Shown: positions 45,201-54,562, counted from the stretch's first letter. The stretch is 64,000 nt of DNA from Symsagittifera roscoffensis (GCF_963678635.1 NW_026971160.1:1-64000); one strand, 5' to 3'. Numbers and translations: made by a program. The notes: generated from the letters alone by a model not told the origin.

Positions 45201-48000
45201 ACCAACAAATAAAAAGAAAATCCAAGAATTCCTTGGAATGTTAAACTTTTTAAGTAAATATGTTTATAAAATGCAATTATATCTACGACCATTTTACAAC
45301 ATCCTTAGACAACAAAATAATTTTGAATGGAATACAGAACATCAAGCACGATTCGAAGAAATAAAGAAACTTTTAACTGAACAAATTTCAAACACAATCC
45401 CAGACCCTGATCAACCATTTTATGCAATGTGCGATGCTTCGAACTTTGGCATCGGCGCAGCACTATTACAATCACATAATGGTACAAATAAAATGAACCT
45501 CATATCAGCAAATTCTCGATTATTCACTCAAGCAGAGCTACGACTCTCAACTCTAATGAGAGAATGTACAGCCATAATATATACATTGACAGAATATGAA
45601 TTTCTGATACTTGGATCAAAGCATCCAACAGTTTTATTCACAGACCACAAACCCATCATTTTTCTTTTCACACAGAAATCTAACCCAAACCACCGAGTTT
45701 ACAGATTTCAACTAATTCTAATGAAATTTCCAAACTTACATATAGTTTGGACTGCAGGAAAAAATCTTGCATTACCAGACACCTTAAGTCGAAATACACC
45801 ACCTGAATTACTTACACGAAAAACAACAGTTGAAATACCCAAGAACATAAAATTCTACCTTGCAGAAAACGAAAAATCACCCCGATTGGAATGCAAATAT
45901 GCAGTAAAAACTGATATTGAACAATCACAAATAAATAATTTACAACATTTCCCACTTTATTTAGATTGTCAAAATAATCATTATGAAGTTGATCTACTTG
46001 GAACATCAACTTTCAAACCAATCCCATATTCTCAATGGATAAAAAATAACACCCAACAAAAACGAACAAAACAACACCCGCCTAAAAAAGACCATTTTCC
46101 ACTAATTGAAAAAGAAGATTTAACTGATAAAATAAATTTATCAGGACCACAAACAAATGATTCAAAATACACAATAAATCAAGTTTTTGACCTCCATGAC
46201 CCACTTGATACAATACCCTTATCTAAATTAGAAATCGAAAACATTTTTCTCCCCCCAACAGAAACAATTACAATTTCAACACTGAAACAATATCAAAACC
46301 TTGACCCAGTAATTAGACAACTGAAATCATGGCACAAATATAAAACTAAACCTATCAAAGCAGATTCAACCATTCTAGGAAACAAAACACTCCTCCGATA
46401 CTTTCGCAAATTTAACAACACAACAATTAACGAAAACACCGACCTTTTAGAGTATAACCTGAATGAATCTACAGTTCCATGTCTCCCTATAAGTATGATT
46501 CTTATAGCTTTTAATATTTCACATACACAAAATATTAAAGGACACTCTGGATCCGAAAAAACATATTCAAATTTTATACAAAATTTTTACTTCCCAAATG
46601 CACCAATCTGGATAAAAGTACTATGCAATGACTGTATAGTATGTCAACTAAATAAACCTTACCCAAATCAAAAACAAATAGCACAAAAACAAGATTTTAA
46701 AGGACAAAGTTTGTACTTTAATCATCGTATCTCATTTGATACTAAAGGACCAATTTCACCCTCATCAGAAGGAAACTCCTACATTATGGTAATTGTTGAC
46801 GCATTTACACATTATGTAGCACTTAACCCAGTACCCCATTGTAACGCTTATTACGCTTACACAACACTCTATGAACACTGGATAGCAAAATTTGGACTAC
46901 CAGAAATTTTAGTCACAGACAATGGTACAGAATTCATAAATAATGAAATAATAACACTATGTCATTTATACAACATTAAACATAAACCACGTACATCTCA
47001 TGCACCTTGGACAAACGGCTTAGTCGAAGGTATGAACCGTTCACTACAAGAATATCTTAGATGTATCATCAACGGAAATGATACAAAATATACCGAATGG
47101 TCAGCAGATGTAAAATTATTTCCCTTAGCATATAATTCACAAATCACGACAACTTTAGGAATGTCACCATACGAAATGGTTTTTAACCAAAAGCCACGCA
47201 AACCAATAATGTTTACAGCAAATTCTCATAAAAACGCACAAGGTTATTGTCAACCAAATAAAGACTCAATTTGTTATAACCTCCCATTACATACGCACGA
47301 TGAAGATCATTTTCATCACCCACAAATTCTTAAACTAGCCTCCGGTACACACACCGAATGGATTTTAAATAGAGATAAGAAACACAATGAAATTTACCAA
47401 AAAATAACGAAAAAGTTATTACAAAGACAAAACATAAATGACCAAATCAATTCACGTTTTACACCAGCTTCCGATTTAAAAATTGGAACATTTGTTTTAA
47501 TACCTAATTTTAATACTCAAAAAGGAATTTCTAAAAAATTACAACCCCTCCGAAAAGGACCCTACCAAATAATTGCAAAACCCACTGATGTCACATATAA
47601 AATTACCGACTCAAACAAAAAAGAAATCGTTCAGCACCGAAACAACCTATTACCTTATTACCCAAAAGAATACGCACTCCGCGAATTAACTCAATTATAT
47701 TCTTTCACAGGATTAAAAATCATTCAAAATGAACCACATCTGAAAAACACAGAACAAAATGATAACCCCACCGAAAATCAAAACACGAAACCAACCGCCA
47801 CCAAAAACAATACGCAAAACCATAAAGAACCTCCAAAACCAAGAAAAAATAGAAAAATGACAGAACAAATAATACCCCAAGAAGAAATAGACAAATCAGA
47901 ACATAGAAAAGCAACAAGACTCCGAAATCAACCACGTAAAAACTACAAAATGTTCATCCCCCAATCTAAAATATTAAAGAAAGTAGAATTTAAAAAGTAA
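42268..48000 (+). CDS. pol: Nucleocapsid zinc knuckle plus Pol polyprotein (PR-RT-RH-IN)
   Basis: Open from just after the TGA at 42265 to TAA at 48000; the first ATG is 42427. Residues below count from that ATG. Before it, a CCHC knuckle (C-x2-C-x4-H-x4-C) is encoded at 42313-42354. Then a long Asn/Arg/Ser/Tyr-rich region (about residues 20-200); aspartic protease LIDSGAES (D350); reverse transcriptase with D791 and YLDD 854-857; RNase H near D1003 (CDASNFG); integrase with H1366, H1373, C1403, C1406 and the catalytic triad D1438, D1498, E1534 (D,D35E); and a KGPYQII GPY/F-like motif near 1711. There is no chromodomain. All catalytic residues are present, so the enzyme set looks functional. 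Confidence 0.95.
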   Translation, partial: EKNPNFKGKPSFKKWCNYCRRYGHSISECRQKQQDNQNKPQKYKEPNKSFYQYMKKDQNLPNKTVHSNNSSGKPLPNNTNYTRNQSPYNSSYRGRSPERRNTNNSSQNHYNRPNSRNNYSRSNSNTQRFVSRSNSQSRNNYYPNNQSRNSSYNRNRNYSYNRNRSYSNNRNQNYPNNRSRNNSYNRSNYNRLNNNYQNRSRNNSQNRHSSYNNRYRNYSQSPHRNNNNYNNSNNRHRSSTPKHQRQINQVQSNPETTSDPPGIDDTVTDTLQLNQINCTSSDSESDTENTLSINMIKVENDYESVIYEQPFPSHIYENQSEFLQNYYTTPINSTPTTQETNEINTTDQTNKNTKTKCLNTNHIYQNIQKEQPKEKIWTIPFLLESPRNKEFQPPDLEIDFLIDSGAESNIINIPTWNEIKTLHPKLTPLETSSKLATAQGSTLINYGKIQLFLLPTRTMEQSKILNKPFKQIFHITDIKYNIIGIPFISKYIPTINILNSKDKYTKTKETSLTFFQRLNKQPPFFSKFYPIYNQQRKHLKPLSGNIYNFSIKQVHQYDKEQNKQKFYMSDFEFKPIHKFFKITISSIKYLKNSNSDIISLHVYNNTPYQVTLPLGLLGYCETNATISPIHEKAYRVNNILQLLDICQSTILNEELSINNIISNENRNTDYFTKTPYFKPTFNISNYTEDQQKFLTMFNFQHSQITQDEFEKLAKQLIKYSSVYATSKFDVGKISSSLHLPLKPDAVFKKQRASKVPIHLHDKVNRLLDILEQYNIISPVNKEEQPKGNTFINPVIILAKGESLKIVLDARYLNSLIDESKCNWPIEPIQVILTKINGKYFTTADMNSAYNQMPLDEQSRRLTQFVIGNQQYEFNRLFYGISIGPAAFSAFMSKIFRPLILKKNAITYLDDVFMQSQTKDEMFNILEKYHQILQNENLKAAPDKSHFFLTRVKFLGHNIERKTITPLKSRIDAIQKLQPPTNKKKIQEFLGMLNFLSKYVYKMQLYLRPFYNILRQQNNFEWNTEHQARFEEIKKLLTEQISNTIPDPDQPFYAMCDASNFGIGAALLQSHNGTNKMNLISANSRLFTQAELRLSTLMRECTAIIYTLTEYEFLILGSKHPTVLFTDHKPIIFLFTQKSNPNHRVYRFQLILMKFPNLHIVWTAGKNLALPDTLSRNTPPELLTRKTTVEIPKNIKFYLAENEKSPRLECKYAVKTDIEQSQINNLQHFPLYLDCQNNHYEVDLLGTSTFKPIPYSQWIKNNTQQKRTKQHPPKKDHFPLIEKEDLTDKINLSGPQTNDSKYTINQVFDLHDPLDTIPLSKLEIENIFLPPTETITISTLKQYQNLDPVIRQLKSWHKYKTKPIKADSTILGNKTLLRYFRKFNNTTINENTDLLEYNLNESTVPCLPISMILIAFNISHTQNIKGHSGSEKTYSNFIQNFYFPNAPIWIKVLCNDCIVCQLNKPYPNQKQIAQKQDFKGQSLYFNHRISFDTKGPISPSSEGNSYIMVIVDAFTHYVALNPVPHCNAYYAYTTLYEHWIAKFGLPEILVTDNGTEFINNEIITLCHLYNIKHKPRTSHAPWTNGLVEGMNRSLQEYLRCIINGNDTKYTEWSADVKLFPLAYNSQITTTLGMSPYEMVFNQKPRKPIMFTANSHKNAQGYCQPNKDSICYNLPLHTHDEDHFHHPQILKLASGTHTEWILNRDKKHNEIYQKITKKLLQRQNINDQINSRFTPASDLKIGTFVLIPNFNTQKGISKKLQPLRKGPYQIIAKPTDVTYKITDSNKKEIVQHRNNLLPYYPKEYALRELTQLYSFTGLKIIQNEPHLKNTEQNDNPTENQNTKPTATKNNTQNHKEPPKPRKNRKMTEQIIPQEEIDKSEHRKATRLRNQPRKNYKMFIPQSKILKKVEFKK

Positions 48001-48599
48001 TTTTAAGATTTTATACTTCACAATCTTGAAACCTCCGTAACATTTTTCATTTCAATTTTCAAAATAACATGCTCACAAGTACGCAATAATTCTAGTTCAA
48101 AATAGACCAATAGGATTCATCCAATCCGCCACTTTCTCTAACTCAAACTAAGATCAATTAGACGAATAATCTAGAACTCCAGGCACATCTCTAACTATAA
48201 CTTTACAACCTCCAGGTCAAAAATAAGCAAACCACTCCAACTTGACAACTAAAATAAATATCACCATAATACCGTACCCCTCCCTTATCTAATAACCCAA
48301 AGATCAACAATATTTCCCCAACTCAGACCACGAATACCCCCAAAACAAATTTAATAACTTAGCCTAAAGTAACAAAATGAAGATTTTAATTAGCCTAAAG
48401 TATAAAAATCTCACCATACCCCGGATCATTTGACAAACAAAAATAAAGAAAAAGACGACCTCCCAGTCACCATGAAAATTGCCCCCAACAATTTTTTACA
48501 AAACTCAACCCACTTGTCAAAAAACTAATAAATAATTCGACCACACTAGAAAATCGCCTCAAACAGCAAAAAATATTCGACCAAGAGATCATTTCTTAA
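48001..48599 (+). other. Noncoding gap between pol and the downstream ORFs
   Basis: 600 bp with stops in all plus frames. The short phrase TAGCCTAAAGTA occurs twice (48361 and 48391 area). Splice acceptors for downstream mRNAs may lie here or just after (for example a TTTTCTCTCAAACAG near 48603), but none stands out. Confidence 0.5.
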
Positions 48600-48830
48600 A
48601 TGCTTTTCTCTCAAACAGTTGCTCAAATATTTATAAATTTTAAACATTTTTTTTCAATACTTGAAGCCTTTATAATATTTCTTTTTGATATACTTGAATC
48701 TTTTCTAATAATCCTAATCATTTTTTGTAACATTTTTTTAATTTTCTATACAATACTCGAACTATTCCTCCAACTTTCCAAAACCCTTGAATATATCCAC
48801 AGGTACGATTTTAACAACTTGTCTAAATGA
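48600..48830 (+). CDS. Small hydrophobic ORF 1 (76 aa)
   Basis: The protein is almost entirely Phe/Ile/Leu with short polar breaks (FIIFLFDILESFLIILIIF), suggesting two membrane-spanning segments. Its TGA stop overlaps the next ATG as ATGA (48827-48830), an arrangement that allows termination-reinitiation. No homology is recognised. It could be a viroporin-like or fusion-accessory protein by position, but this is a guess. AT-rich sequence can produce such frames by chance, which lowers confidence. Confidence 0.45.
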   Translation: MLFSQTVAQIFINFKHFFSILEAFIIFLFDILESFLIILIIFCNIFLIFYTILELFLQLSKTLEYIHRYDFNNLSK

Positions 48831-49015
48831 TACGAACAATTTTCAGTAGAACTGATATTTTTTTATTGTTTGTAATTTTCATAACATTTTTATCATCCCT
48901 CATTTTGACCATATGTAAATGTATAAAGAAAGCAATCATCACATTTGCCCTAGCAACAATTTTTCTAATTATTTTTTTGGAAGAATATTATAATAAACAT
49001 AAACCTTCCCACTAA
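48827..49015 (+). CDS. Small hydrophobic ORF 2 (62 aa)
   Basis: It begins at the ATGA shared with the previous stop. It has two hydrophobic stretches (FLLFVIFITFLSSLILTI and TFALATIFLIIFL) separated by CKCIKKA, and ends with a short polar tail. It looks like a two-span membrane peptide. The stop is TAA (49013-49015). The next frame opens six bases later without an ATG. Confidence 0.45.
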   Translation: MIRTIFSRTDIFLLFVIFITFLSSLILTICKCIKKAIITFALATIFLIIFLEEYYNKHKPSH

Positions 49016-49020
49016 AGTAA

Positions 49021-50157
49021 CAATTCAAAAATCCATCAAAAATTGCTACCCAACAGTCACAGAATCAGTCTTCACCGACATCATCCCAAGATAATCCAAC
49101 ACCACCTTCAACTACTCAAAATCCTCAAACATCTACACGAATTTCTTTTCAAGACAATCCATACACTTTTGAAGAACGGCACGCTCGTTTATCTGAACCA
49201 CTAGAACCAGTTCAACGACAAGCATCCCTAAGTGAACCAACATACAATCTTTACCCAACACTACCACAAGAATTAAGTAGAATACGAAACCTTAGTCAAA
49301 ACCAAAACACAACAGAAATAAATAGACAAATTATACATCCTCGACGAAATAGAAATTTTCAAACTCCCCGAGTTCATTTTGATATACCTCAATCCCCACC
49401 ACAAACCACTCCAGAAAACACCACTGGTATCACACCAGAAACTCCTACACTTTTTTCACAACGAAGCACTTCAAGTCTACCCTCAGACTACTTAGGTTCA
49501 ACACCAACATCTGAACAAATACGTGAAAATCCTTTTAACCCCCCAAACCAAACATCACGATTTCCATATTGGACTACACATTCATTTACACAAGGTGAAC
49601 CAAATTTAGTCAATGACCCCATAGATATTTCTACGGATACAACAACATCCTCATCACTACCAGAAACATTATCACTACCATCAACACCATCAATAAGCCA
49701 ATTTTCACCACTACCCTTTAACTTAAATTTTCCAAATAATCTCGACGCCAGATATCGAGAACAATCATCAATAAATATTCCTTTAAGATTAGATTGGAAT
49801 ACATTCACAGCACCTCCACCATTATTTGGACAACATCAAGAAAGTAACCGCCTTCATAACTGGGCACTTAATAGATTACAATATCGCCAAGATATTCATA
49901 ACGATATCCGTGATCACAATATTCAAATACTCCAACAAAACAGTTTACAATTAAAGTTTGAAATCACAGTTAAGTTAAATAACATTACCCAACATCCATA
50001 CCCATTAAATCCACCTAACATAACAGCTCAATCACTACCACCACCGTTTATAACTACTGAAGTAATATATAAATACGACAGATATACCAAAAACACAATT
50101 GGCTACATTACATTTTATAACCCATACTCAGGATTATCATACACATGTATTTTCTAA
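49021..50157 (+). CDS. 379-codon ORF without any ATG, Ser/Thr/Pro-rich
   Basis: Continuously open from 49021 (after TAA 49018-49020) to TAA 50155-50157, and I find no ATG codon in this frame. The first ~240 residues are Ser/Thr/Pro/Asn/Gln-rich and look disordered. The C-terminal ~140 residues look folded (RLDWNTFTAPPPLFG, then LKFEITVKLNNIT, then YTKNTIGYITFYNP). Codon use resembles env and pol. Its end overlaps the env ATG by 13 nt. Expression must need splicing to an upstream start or a non-AUG start. A CCCAACAG acceptor-like site ends near 49056. Function unknown. Confidence 0.65.
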   Translation, partial: QFKNPSKIATQQSQNQSSPTSSQDNPTPPSTTQNPQTSTRISFQDNPYTFEERHARLSEPLEPVQRQASLSEPTYNLYPTLPQELSRIRNLSQNQNTTEINRQIIHPRRNRNFQTPRVHFDIPQSPPQTTPENTTGITPETPTLFSQRSTSSLPSDYLGSTPTSEQIRENPFNPPNQTSRFPYWTTHSFTQGEPNLVNDPIDISTDTTTSSSLPETLSLPSTPSISQFSPLPFNLNFPNNLDARYREQSSINIPLRLDWNTFTAPPPLFGQHQESNRLHNWALNRLQYRQDIHNDIRDHNIQILQQNSLQLKFEITVKLNNITQHPYPLNPPNITAQSLPPPFITTEVIYKYDRYTKNTIGYITFYNPYSGLSYTCIF

Positions 50158-52763
50158 AATTATTAATTTTTCTCCAACTCCCTTTTCTAGTAATCTCAAA
50201 TCAAAACATAAACCCTTCCCCTCGTACAGGACCACAAGATTTATTAGTAACACATTACGATTGCGAAGAAAATGAACAAAAAACACTACACAAATATGCA
50301 ATAAATCAAGTATCACAATGTGAAACAGAACCACAAGCTATAGAAACCACAGATATAATAGCAACACTCTATTCCAAAGCCCGAGCAACAACAGTTACAG
50401 GTTATAAATTCACAGCGACATTTTCCGAAAAGAAAGTACATTGTTCACAAGTCTCGAACGGAAACAAAAACCGACTTGACCATGAATCATTCTATCAAAG
50501 TAATATAGAACGCCTCTTACATCTCAATCCCGACGATTGTAAAAATGAATTACTTAGACTAAACATCACACAAAATAAAAATTCCCAAAGAAAATTAGTT
50601 AATTTTCAAGTTTTTTCAGACTCTGTACACCAATCACAACTTGAAAGACACCAAGGACATATAAAACTAGACGAAAAATACCCGTATAACGGCGCACACG
50701 GACGATTAACCTATGACCTACATGATAAACATTGGATACCACACATTGGTGTAAATAACCCATCAAACTGCAAAGCAGACACGAAAAATAAAGGATACCA
50801 AGAAATAATGTTTTTCGATTGGAAAATACAACTCGAAAAAATACAACTCACACGAGATTTATCTGATAATACAATGATCTATCAAGGAATCCGACTACCT
50901 TGTAAAAATGATCAAGGATATTGCGACCCTACAACAAGAACACAAGCAACAATTGTTTGGTTCCCCGAAGATACATGTACAACATTTCAAGTAGCAAAAA
51001 TACACGCTCGTATGATAAAATTTCACGAAAAATATTTTATACAATCAATTCCATATGAACAAGTCCATCCATCACGCAAACTAAGTTCCGATTTTAGAAA
51101 CATAGACAATATAGAAAATAAATTGACACGTTTTCAAATATATCAAGAAACAGAACTTGCATGTAAATACAGGAATCCACTTCACAGAACACAATACTCT
51201 GAAATATTAGTTGAATACGAAAAAGGATTCGACATGACCACTGGAAAAGTAAAAATCGACCCATATGCCACAGGTCATCCTCTAAACGAAGGAACATCCT
51301 ATATACCAGTTAATTTTGAAAAAAGTAACGGACAACCTGGTGGACATCTAAAACCTTATGACACCAGAAGCACACGCTTACAAGAATTATCACTAATGAA
51401 TACTACATATTTCGGTAATATCCACTATGATATTCATTTGGATATGAAACTAGACTATACAATTAGCCGCATTTTTCAAGAAATGTCACTCTCCGAATTA
51501 GAAACACTACACCAACTATGCGAATTAGAACGAACACAAATATTACAATCACTTGCACTAGCAGTATTAAAAATACCCTACGCAGGATACTTATTATCAG
51601 GAAATAGATCAAATTTTTTAGATTATGAAGGAAACATCTTATGGTTTTATACTTGTACCAAAAAAGTATCACCACTATACGTTTTTGAAGATAAACGATG
51701 TTATAAAAGAATCCCTATCTTTTATAAGAATAAAGTACATTTCGTGGATACACTTTCACGAAGAACCTATTTCTGGGATACCGCAGTCCCATGTGGATCA
51801 GAAAATAGCCACAATGTAGTACAACTAAACCCTGATGAAAATAAATATTATCTTCTCACTCCATATCCCACATTAATGCAATCACTCAAAAAATTTTCAC
51901 CAGAAAGCATTCGCGCTATCGCTCGAAACCCAAATATAGACTTACAATCAATAGGAATATACTCAAAATCAGATATTCAACATCACATTAGAACACAACA
52001 ATTCCAGGAATTATTAACACAAATGGACACAATACAAAGACAATCAATTGACCAAAACTTACGCAAACTTGCAGAAACCGCAGGTTTTGCCGATATCTAC
52101 ACACAAGACTATAGCGGATATTTTAAAGACATTAAAGATTATATATATCTAAACGGCGAAAAATACCGTCCCCAAGATATATCACCAATCAACATTTTTA
52201 GCTTTGTTACACTCAAAAATGAGATCCTCGATTTTCTAGGATGGCCCTACTACATCTTAGAAAAATTGACTATTTTATACGCAATGTTTAACTTTATTGG
52301 ATTTCTTTTCTCACTCTTAAAAGGAATCTACAATACATGTGCTATACACACACAAGTAAACAGACAAGCAAGCGTAGCACGCATACTCTTTGCAGGATTT
52401 TTTGGAATTTTTTCCACATCTATAAACAAAATTCTTTTAGACGCACAAATAAAAGAATATAACACAAAAATAACAACACGACAAAATACATACGACGAAG
52501 AACATAACAATGTCGACACACAGCCAACGGCACCACAACTACCACCCCTACCAAATAATCATCCACTATCCCTAGTCCCACGAAATTTTCGAAATTTAGC
52601 AATCACACATAATCCAAATTTTCGACTCACCACATCACAAAGTCCCATTCAACATATAATGACACACCAGTCACAAGATGATAATACTTATGAACAAATT
52701 ATTGAACAACCCCATACCACCGCTTTTCAGTCTCAAAATAATAATTTTTTTAGCCCACGATGA
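50145..52763 (+). CDS. env: Envelope-like glycoprotein (872 aa)
   Basis: It starts with a signal-peptide-like segment (FLKLLIFLQLPFLVIS). The ectodomain has many Cys, including YDC at residues 38-40, and N-glycosylation sequons (LNIT, MNTT, GNRS). A hydrophobic stretch at about 695-730 (ILYAMFNFIGFLFSLL) is the likely membrane anchor, followed by a ~140-residue tail with a second hydrophobic patch (ARILFAGFFGIFS). Position after pol and this layout identify a putative envelope protein, which would act at the particle surface. An N-terminal YDC followed by spaced Cys recalls glycoproteins of chuvirus type found in other retroelements; this is a weak impression. The stop is ATGA, shared with the next ORF. 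Confidence 0.8.
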   Translation: MYFLKLLIFLQLPFLVISNQNINPSPRTGPQDLLVTHYDCEENEQKTLHKYAINQVSQCETEPQAIETTDIIATLYSKARATTVTGYKFTATFSEKKVHCSQVSNGNKNRLDHESFYQSNIERLLHLNPDDCKNELLRLNITQNKNSQRKLVNFQVFSDSVHQSQLERHQGHIKLDEKYPYNGAHGRLTYDLHDKHWIPHIGVNNPSNCKADTKNKGYQEIMFFDWKIQLEKIQLTRDLSDNTMIYQGIRLPCKNDQGYCDPTTRTQATIVWFPEDTCTTFQVAKIHARMIKFHEKYFIQSIPYEQVHPSRKLSSDFRNIDNIENKLTRFQIYQETELACKYRNPLHRTQYSEILVEYEKGFDMTTGKVKIDPYATGHPLNEGTSYIPVNFEKSNGQPGGHLKPYDTRSTRLQELSLMNTTYFGNIHYDIHLDMKLDYTISRIFQEMSLSELETLHQLCELERTQILQSLALAVLKIPYAGYLLSGNRSNFLDYEGNILWFYTCTKKVSPLYVFEDKRCYKRIPIFYKNKVHFVDTLSRRTYFWDTAVPCGSENSHNVVQLNPDENKYYLLTPYPTLMQSLKKFSPESIRAIARNPNIDLQSIGIYSKSDIQHHIRTQQFQELLTQMDTIQRQSIDQNLRKLAETAGFADIYTQDYSGYFKDIKDYIYLNGEKYRPQDISPINIFSFVTLKNEILDFLGWPYYILEKLTILYAMFNFIGFLFSLLKGIYNTCAIHTQVNRQASVARILFAGFFGIFSTSINKILLDAQIKEYNTKITTRQNTYDEEHNNVDTQPTAPQLPPLPNNHPLSLVPRNFRNLAITHNPNFRLTTSQSPIQHIMTHQSQDDNTYEQIIEQPHTTAFQSQNNNFFSPR

Positions 52764-54559
52764 GCCGCCAACTTGGATCACTACACCGATCAAATTCCCA
52801 TCCAACCAATCTTACCTCTTCAATCCCAATCATACCACTTTTTGCTTTTCCGCCACCCGATTTTCCATCTAGCAATGTAACATCAGACATGAATTCCGAC
52901 ACTAACTCACATATTTCAGTTTTATACTCCATCTCACAGCTAAATAACCCGAATATTGAAACCCCCGATGAATTTGCCGACTCAGAACCATCCCCATCCA
53001 ATAATTTTCATAACCCTTCTAATTTTTCTCAACCTCCTTTTCAACCCATATTGTCCAATAACCCTGACCCAATCACTCCGACACCCTCTTATGCTTCCCA
53101 AGTTACCCCAACCTACTCCTCATACCAATCTGACCAATCATCTCATTCTCCAGACACCCCCCGAATCTCCCCAGAGCTAGATAATTTTATTACCCTCCAA
53201 CAACAACCCTACCACCTTAACACCCCGACCATAAACCAAATCTCCTCCACTACAAATTCATCCAATCCCCCTACACCCTCTTCAAATTATACTGAATCAT
53301 TAACACCATCATCCACATCCACTATATCTTCACTAAACACTAATAGAGCTTACCGCACTTTTAAAAGAAAATTCCCCAACCATCCTTTCCCAGCAAAACC
53401 AGGAACAGCCCGTGAATACATCAACCACCCCCAGCATACTAACACTAAAGAATTTTTAGCTATCACTTTACCCTCATTTCCACAATACACCTTAAACACC
53501 CCTCACGACGCTAACGAAACACGCAACTTTGTAGATGAATACGTTTTAATGCCCACTCTCTCTTGGACTTCATACTATCATTTCACTAACCCCCTTTGCT
53601 TACCTTTATCCAGCACTTCCATCGATATAGACCGAAACAAAGACATGCTATATCGACTAACTACACCACTAACCGCTAGACAGTTTACTTACGTTGGATA
53701 TAAAAAATCACTAAAAATACACACTGCACCTAGAGCTAATGAATATACACTAGAATACTACGATCACAACATCATTAGAGCTAACCAAGATCAATTCTTA
53801 GACGACGATCGCTTCGCTAATCCACAAATCACCGAGAAATTTTTCATCAAGACACCATATATATTTACACTAAACATCTTCGACCGCAAGTTTGATCACA
53901 TTATTTCAGAAGCACTAACAGACACACAAGCATACGAAAGTTTTAAAGAACGCTTCCAAATATTTTCACTAACCTTTCATTTCCTTGCACCACACGAAAG
54001 AGATTTACACTGCTCACACGATATTATGTTGCGCACTAAACAAACACATACATACAGTTACTATCGTTTCATCCAAAATCACTTTGACCTCCACACACCC
54101 TCTAGACAACCACACCATCGTTTCCAATTCATCAATTCAAAATACACTTCACCATATTTCCTAAATTTCACATATTGTATTAAAGACACTAACCTCCATG
54201 GTATTCTTCGTAATTATGACCCCATAACCCAAATGTACATTTTCTGCCCCATCACCAAGACCTTCAACGCCGAAGAATCCCGACCCTTCCTTATCCCGCA
54301 CGAATTCCTACAACCTATAGAAATCCCATCTTTAGAATTCATCCACAACACTAAATTTAACCACAAATTATATAACTTAATCCAAAACACACCTTATGAG
54401 TTTGCAGTAGGCACTGAAGAACTAACCACTATTAAGGCACTTCAATTGCTTTGGCCACTGCTTCAAACTAAAAATATCATCCGCATCTTAGCTAAACTAC
54501 TAACAACTTCAGAACTAATTCACGACATCTTCCCCCACGGTTTTTTCCCCGACGACTAA
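52760..54559 (+). CDS. 599-aa ORF of unknown function downstream of env
   Basis: It starts at the ATGA that ends env (4-nt overlap). Residues 1-200 are Ser/Pro/Asn/Thr-rich and probably disordered. About 215-599 look like a folded, aromatic-rich domain (repeated Tyr/Phe/His; for example SWTSYYHFTNPLC, FTYVGYKKSLKI, LTFHFLAPHERDL) ending GFFPDD. There is no signal peptide and no long membrane span. Synonymous use of C is higher than in pol. I do not recognise the family. The layout (disordered head, folded tail) is like that of the ATG-less ORF before env. It ends at TAA, four bases before a consensus splice donor. Confidence 0.75.
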   Translation: MSRQLGSLHRSNSHPTNLTSSIPIIPLFAFPPPDFPSSNVTSDMNSDTNSHISVLYSISQLNNPNIETPDEFADSEPSPSNNFHNPSNFSQPPFQPILSNNPDPITPTPSYASQVTPTYSSYQSDQSSHSPDTPRISPELDNFITLQQQPYHLNTPTINQISSTTNSSNPPTPSSNYTESLTPSSTSTISSLNTNRAYRTFKRKFPNHPFPAKPGTAREYINHPQHTNTKEFLAITLPSFPQYTLNTPHDANETRNFVDEYVLMPTLSWTSYYHFTNPLCLPLSSTSIDIDRNKDMLYRLTTPLTARQFTYVGYKKSLKIHTAPRANEYTLEYYDHNIIRANQDQFLDDDRFANPQITEKFFIKTPYIFTLNIFDRKFDHIISEALTDTQAYESFKERFQIFSLTFHFLAPHERDLHCSHDIMLRTKQTHTYSYYRFIQNHFDLHTPSRQPHHRFQFINSKYTSPYFLNFTYCIKDTNLHGILRNYDPITQMYIFCPITKTFNAEESRPFLIPHEFLQPIEIPSLEFIHNTKFNHKLYNLIQNTPYEFAVGTEELTTIKALQLLWPLLQTKNIIRILAKLLTTSELIHDIFPHGFFPDD

Positions 54560-54562
54560 CAG

